Part shown: in pieces, positions 6,278-8,870 of the stretch
Position numbering within the stretch: position 1 is the stretch's first letter
Layout: each line of letters starts with the position of its first letter
Assembly: GCA_021772595.1 (NCBI GenBank)
Contig: JAJFLS010000663.1
Coordinates: 1-8,870, forward strand
Origin: Opitutales bacterium
GTDB lineage: Bacteria; Verrucomicrobiota; Verrucomicrobiia; Opitutales; Opitutaceae
Direction of reading: 5' to 3'
DNA length: 8,870 bases
Notes under the pieces: generated by a model
Seen by the model: the letters and a program-made list of their open reading frames with translations, nothing else
Databases searched by the model: none
What the model was told of the DNA's origin: nothing
Translations under genes and position numbers: made by a program

Positions 6278-7726
6278 TTACTGCTTTTTTGCCCGTTCGG
6301 CCTTTCGTTTGGCCCGTTCTTCTTTGGAGAGTTTTGGCTTATCGGCATCCGTCGCTTTTTCCGTCTTTGGAGGCGATTTACTCCCATTCGCTGAGGTGAC
6401 TACGTCCCTTTTCCAGGCAGCATGCAGTTCAAGAAGCTCCTTCGCCTTAGCTGGGTTCTCCTTTATTACATTAGTGGTTTCTGATGGATCCTCGGCGAGA
6501 TTAAAGAGCTCCCGTTTCCCTCGAGAGCTGAACGCCTTCCAGTCTCCTTGACGCACCGCCCATTCCTCCCTCGGTCCAGCGATATCCCAATGAAGAATGG
6601 AGTGATGCTCGTCAGAAGTCCCGGAAAGAAGAGGCAAGAGACTCTTTCCATCAAAGGGATTTTGGGTCGGTTCTTCGATTCCCAACGCATCCAGCGTCGT
6701 AGGCAAGATATCGAATGAAATCACCGGCGTATCGATGATCCGTCCGCCCTTGAATTTCGCGGGCCAACTGACCACCCATGGCGTACGGATGCCGCCTTCG
6801 TAAAGCACCTGCTTAAAGCCGCGCAGCTTTCCGTTGTTCGCCTCCATCACGCCTGAGCCGCCATTGTCGGTTAGAAAAATGAGAAGCGTGTTTTCCCAAA
6901 CCTTTTCGTCCTTCAATTTATTCACGACCGCTCCAACCCCCTCGTCCAAGTGGTAAAGCATGGCCATGAGGATGGCCCGTTTTTCGCTGATCCCGGGATA
7001 CTTGTTCCTATAATGATCGATGTCCTCACGCGGCGCTTGAGCCGGCGCGTGGACTGCGTTGTAGGCCAGATAGAGAAAGAACGGATCGTCCTTTTCGCGA
7101 TCGATGAACGCGACGGCTTCTTCGGTCAGCCGAGTAGTCAAGTAACCTTCGTACTCGATGTCTTTCAACCGCGTCTTGTTGCGATATATCGGCTGATAGT
7201 CGTCTCCGCTAACACCTGCTAACTTAAAATAGTCGTGCCCGCCTCTGCCCATAAACTTGTAGCATTCGTCGAATCCGCGACTCATAGCATGCCACTTTAA
7301 TTCCGGGTAGTCATCGTCGAGTCCAAGATGCCATTTTCCAATCGCAATGCTCGTGTATTCATCTGGCAGGTACGAAGGAAAAATCGGCAAATTCGGATCG
7401 AAGCCATTCCCTCCATCGCCCGCCGTGTAGACGCCGACTCGCTGCTGATATTGACCGAGCATCATTCCTGCCCGCGTAGGCGAGCATACCGGTCCGCTTG
7501 TATAGGCCTGGGAAAAGAAAATCCCCTCTTTCGCAAGCGCATCCATATGCGGCGTGGACACCTCTTTCGGGTGATCTGGATTGAAGCTGATATCCGCGTA
7601 GCCTTGGTCGTCAGTCAGGATGACAACAATATTGGGACGATCGGGCGATGCGGAAAAAGCGGTCAGGGATGCGATGACTGATCCAATCAAAGCAGAAATA
7701 GCCTGGAGTATAGAATGTCTTTTCAT
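6278..7726 (-). CDS. Secreted type I (formylglycine) sulfatase, proximal gene, with basic C-terminal tail
   Basis: This 482-residue protein starts with a signal peptide (MKRHSILQAISALIGSVIAS, cleavage probably near AFSAS, 23-27). Metal ligands are LTDDQGY (37-43). The formylglycine site is CSPTR (C81-R85), which keeps the C-x-P-x-R core with threonine in the serine position. GKWHLG (130-135), VHAP (225-228), LTDNGG (285-290) and FKQVLYEGGIRTPW (304-317) follow in the family's order, and the C-terminal subdomain has the usual WAVRQGDWKAF (389-399). It probably removes sulfate esters from a glycan in the periplasm or outside the cell, after a formylglycine-generating enzyme, not seen here, has matured C81. 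The last ~35 residues are rich in Lys, Arg, Glu and Ala and lie outside the conserved fold. It is the first of two adjacent sulfatase genes, 134 bases downstream of the FecR-LamG gene. No Shine-Dalgarno sequence is visible before ATG 7726. Confidence 0.94.
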   Translation of the reverse strand: MKRHSILQAISALIGSVIASLTAFSASPDRPNIVVILTDDQGYADISFNPDHPKEVSTPHMDALAKEGIFFSQAYTSGPVCSPTRAGMMLGQYQQRVGVYTAGDGGNGFDPNLPIFPSYLPDEYTSIAIGKWHLGLDDDYPELKWHAMSRGFDECYKFMGRGGHDYFKLAGVSGDDYQPIYRNKTRLKDIEYEGYLTTRLTEEAVAFIDREKDDPFFLYLAYNAVHAPAQAPREDIDHYRNKYPGISEKRAILMAMLYHLDEGVGAVVNKLKDEKVWENTLLIFLTDNGGSGVMEANNGKLRGFKQVLYEGGIRTPWVVSWPAKFKGGRIIDTPVISFDILPTTLDALGIEEPTQNPFDGKSLLPLLSGTSDEHHSILHWDIAGPREEWAVRQGDWKAFSSRGKRELFNLAEDPSETTNVIKENPAKAKELLELHAAWKRDVVTSANGSKSPPKTEKATDADKPKLSKEERAKRKAERAKKQ

Positions 7727-7756
7727 AATGGATACGGCAGATTTATTTTAAATTTG

Positions 7757-7823
7757 GCAGGGAGGACTGGCCCAGTCCTCCGCGCCGGAAATATATTCGG
7801 AGGACCGAGCCGGTCCTCCCTAC
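7757..7823. repeat. REP-like inverted pair, site D
   Basis: Arms 7757-7781 (plus) and 7823-7799 (minus) match at 21 of 25 positions. Each is a tetranucleotide (GCAG in the left arm, GTAG in the right), then a 9-bp stem with a 3-base loop: GGAGGACTG/CAGTCCTCC on the left, GGAGGACCG/CGGTCCTCC on the right. The stem difference is compensatory (T-A in one arm, C-G in the other), which supports selection for the hairpin. The site begins 37 bases after the FecR-LamG stop and lies upstream of the sulfatase pair. The remaining bases of the 134-base gap are AT-rich near 7740-7755 and could hold a promoter, but I cannot define one. Confidence 0.83.
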
Positions 7824-7860
7824 CCAAGGCTGCGCATTTCAGGTAGCAAATGCATCAGCC

Positions 7861-8870
7861 CTAATTTGACGCCACAACTTCGACCTTATCAGGAGATCGG
7901 TAAAGTCGTTTGATATCCTCCGCAGTCAAGGCATGATTAAAAACTGCTAGCTCATCAATTCTGCCATCCCAATACCCGACGGAACCCTCTTGTTCAAGAT
8001 TCCCCTTCCCCGGTAGTTTCACGCCAATGCCCAAGGACGGAAAGGTCGGATCGACAAGTCCGTCGTACGGTTCTCGAGCGATCTCGTTCCCATTCTGGTA
8101 TAAACGTACAAACTCCCCATCCGCCACGAAAGCCACGTGCTGCCACTCTCCCAGAGGGAAAGGATCCTCAACGCCTACCCAAACGGTTCCGCCATCGGCC
8201 TCTCTAATCTGAACCTCAAGCCCGCCTTCGAAGTCCCTGAGCCCCAAGTGAAACTGACCCGTCTCACCAAAAGCCCAGTTCTTGGCAATACTCGCCCAGG
8301 TGGGACGCGACTCGGCATAGACCCAGCCTACGACTGAAAGAAGGCCTTCAGTCGCTTTAGGATAGTCCGCCACCTTCGCGTAGGCCTTGCTCGAAACGCC
8401 CTGCAAGCGCAAAGAAAGGCCAATTTGTCCCGGAGCGAAGGCCGACTCGAGCATCTCTCCTCGTTCGATACGTCCGTGAATGTCGTTGCCAGATCGATCG
8501 AGCAAGGTGATCCCGTCATCGCTAATTGCCATGCGATAGTAAACGGCAGGATTGAGGTTCCTGACTTCTTCCGAGTAGAAGCGAACCGGTTCCTCGAAAC
8601 TCCGAATGAAACGCTCCGGAGCGACCGCTATTCCGGACGATTCGCCGGACTCCGTATCCACTCGCGTAGCTTGATCGGTTATCAAGCGAACCGATTCCAC
8701 AAGAGCCTCGCGAGCCTTCACCTCCACCGCTCCCTTGAATACATGAATCTCGCTTTGCGACTTGGAATCGACCTCAACCCCAAATTCCGTACCATGGTCA
8801 ATGACGTCCGAACCAGGCGTCTCGACTGTAAATCCAATTCCCTGCGGCGGAACATTAGCGGAAAGCCGTC
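7861..8870 (-). CDS. FecR-domain and LamG-domain protein, 5' end outside the window
   Basis: The last 335 codons are visible; the start lies past the right edge. The first visible residues (SANVPPQGIGFTVETPGSDV, then DHGTEFGVEV, residues 3-33, and IHVFKGAVEV at 41-50) are the C-terminal half of a FecR domain as found in PVC-group proteins, where DLGTEFGV is the common form. A linker follows. A LamG/concanavalin-like domain then spans about 107-325, with YYRMAISDDG and LLDRSGNDIHG at its start, PLGEWQHVAFV (238-248) and GRIDELAVFNHALTAEDIKRLY (302-323) at its end. Proteins of this design are usually membrane-anchored near the N-terminus and often encoded beside an ECF sigma factor. They are thought to sense or bind glycans; the exact role is unproven. 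A GTG at 8727 is not the start, since the frame and the FecR domain continue upstream. It precedes the sulfatase pair on the same strand. Confidence 0.88.
   Translation of the reverse strand, partial: RLSANVPPQGIGFTVETPGSDVIDHGTEFGVEVDSKSQSEIHVFKGAVEVKAREALVESVRLITDQATRVDTESGESSGIAVAPERFIRSFEEPVRFYSEEVRNLNPAVYYRMAISDDGITLLDRSGNDIHGRIERGEMLESAFAPGQIGLSLRLQGVSSKAYAKVADYPKATEGLLSVVGWVYAESRPTWASIAKNWAFGETGQFHLGLRDFEGGLEVQIREADGGTVWVGVEDPFPLGEWQHVAFVADGEFVRLYQNGNEIAREPYDGLVDPTFPSLGIGVKLPGKGNLEQEGSVGYWDGRIDELAVFNHALTAEDIKRLYRSPDKVEVVASN

Noticed and set aside
6284..6290. A-AAA-AAG slippery heptamer (dnaX-like) at the end of the upstream sulfatase
   Set aside because: A -1 slip here enters a frame that is not that of the next sulfatase and soon meets a stop. 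No strong stimulatory hairpin follows. The run is explained by Lys codons in the basic tail.
6277..6387. Longer N-terminus of the downstream sulfatase
   Set aside because: It would overlap the upstream sulfatase by 110 bases and place a basic, non-hydrophobic leader before a clear signal peptide that starts at ATG 6276.

Overview
The window reads as a chromosome segment of a Verrucomicrobiota bacterium, probably an Opitutia/Puniceicoccales-type marine or polysaccharide-degrading lineage. This is inferred from gene content: secreted type I sulfatases beside a FecR-LamG protein, a GH106-type glycosidase, an IHF/HU-like protein and a ClpX-type ATPase without a zinc finger. No rRNA or other marker fixes the taxon. 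Base composition and codon use look even throughout, with no clear sign of recent transfer.

Layout, left to right. (1) On the minus strand, the first ~110 codons of a secreted GH106-like glycoside hydrolase run off the left edge. (2) A housekeeping block follows: an HU/IHF-type DNA-binding protein and hisS, both minus, separated by an intrinsic terminator. A ClpX-type AAA+ unfoldase diverges from HU on the plus strand, followed by ubiE/menG. (3) On the minus strand, reading leftward from the right edge, come a 5'-truncated FecR-LamG protein and two type I sulfatases whose stop and start codons are one base apart. This set fits a sulfated-polysaccharide utilisation locus, with the FecR-LamG protein as a likely surface or regulatory component.

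Almost all the non-coding space is occupied by hairpin-forming palindromes. Four intergenic sites (434-501, 3959-4013, 4754-4781, 7757-7823) carry REP-like elements: a GTAG-type tetranucleotide followed by a short hairpin, in three of the four sites as an inverted pair. Three different hairpin sequences share this one design. Each site begins within about 40 bp downstream of a stop codon. This resembles the REP/BIME elements mobilised by REP-associated tyrosine transposases (RAYT/TnpA_REP), and no such transposase is in the window.

The most unusual protein is the ClpX-type ATPase. It keeps Walker A/B, the GYVG pore loop, an LGF loop suited to ClpP docking, and the GAR sensor 2. It lacks the N-terminal C4 zinc domain and carries a C-terminal extension of about 130 residues, part of which looks like a degenerate second copy of the AAA+ small domain. 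No CRISPR array, integrase, insertion sequence, tRNA or rRNA was seen, and no gene-free stretch exceeds 300 bases.
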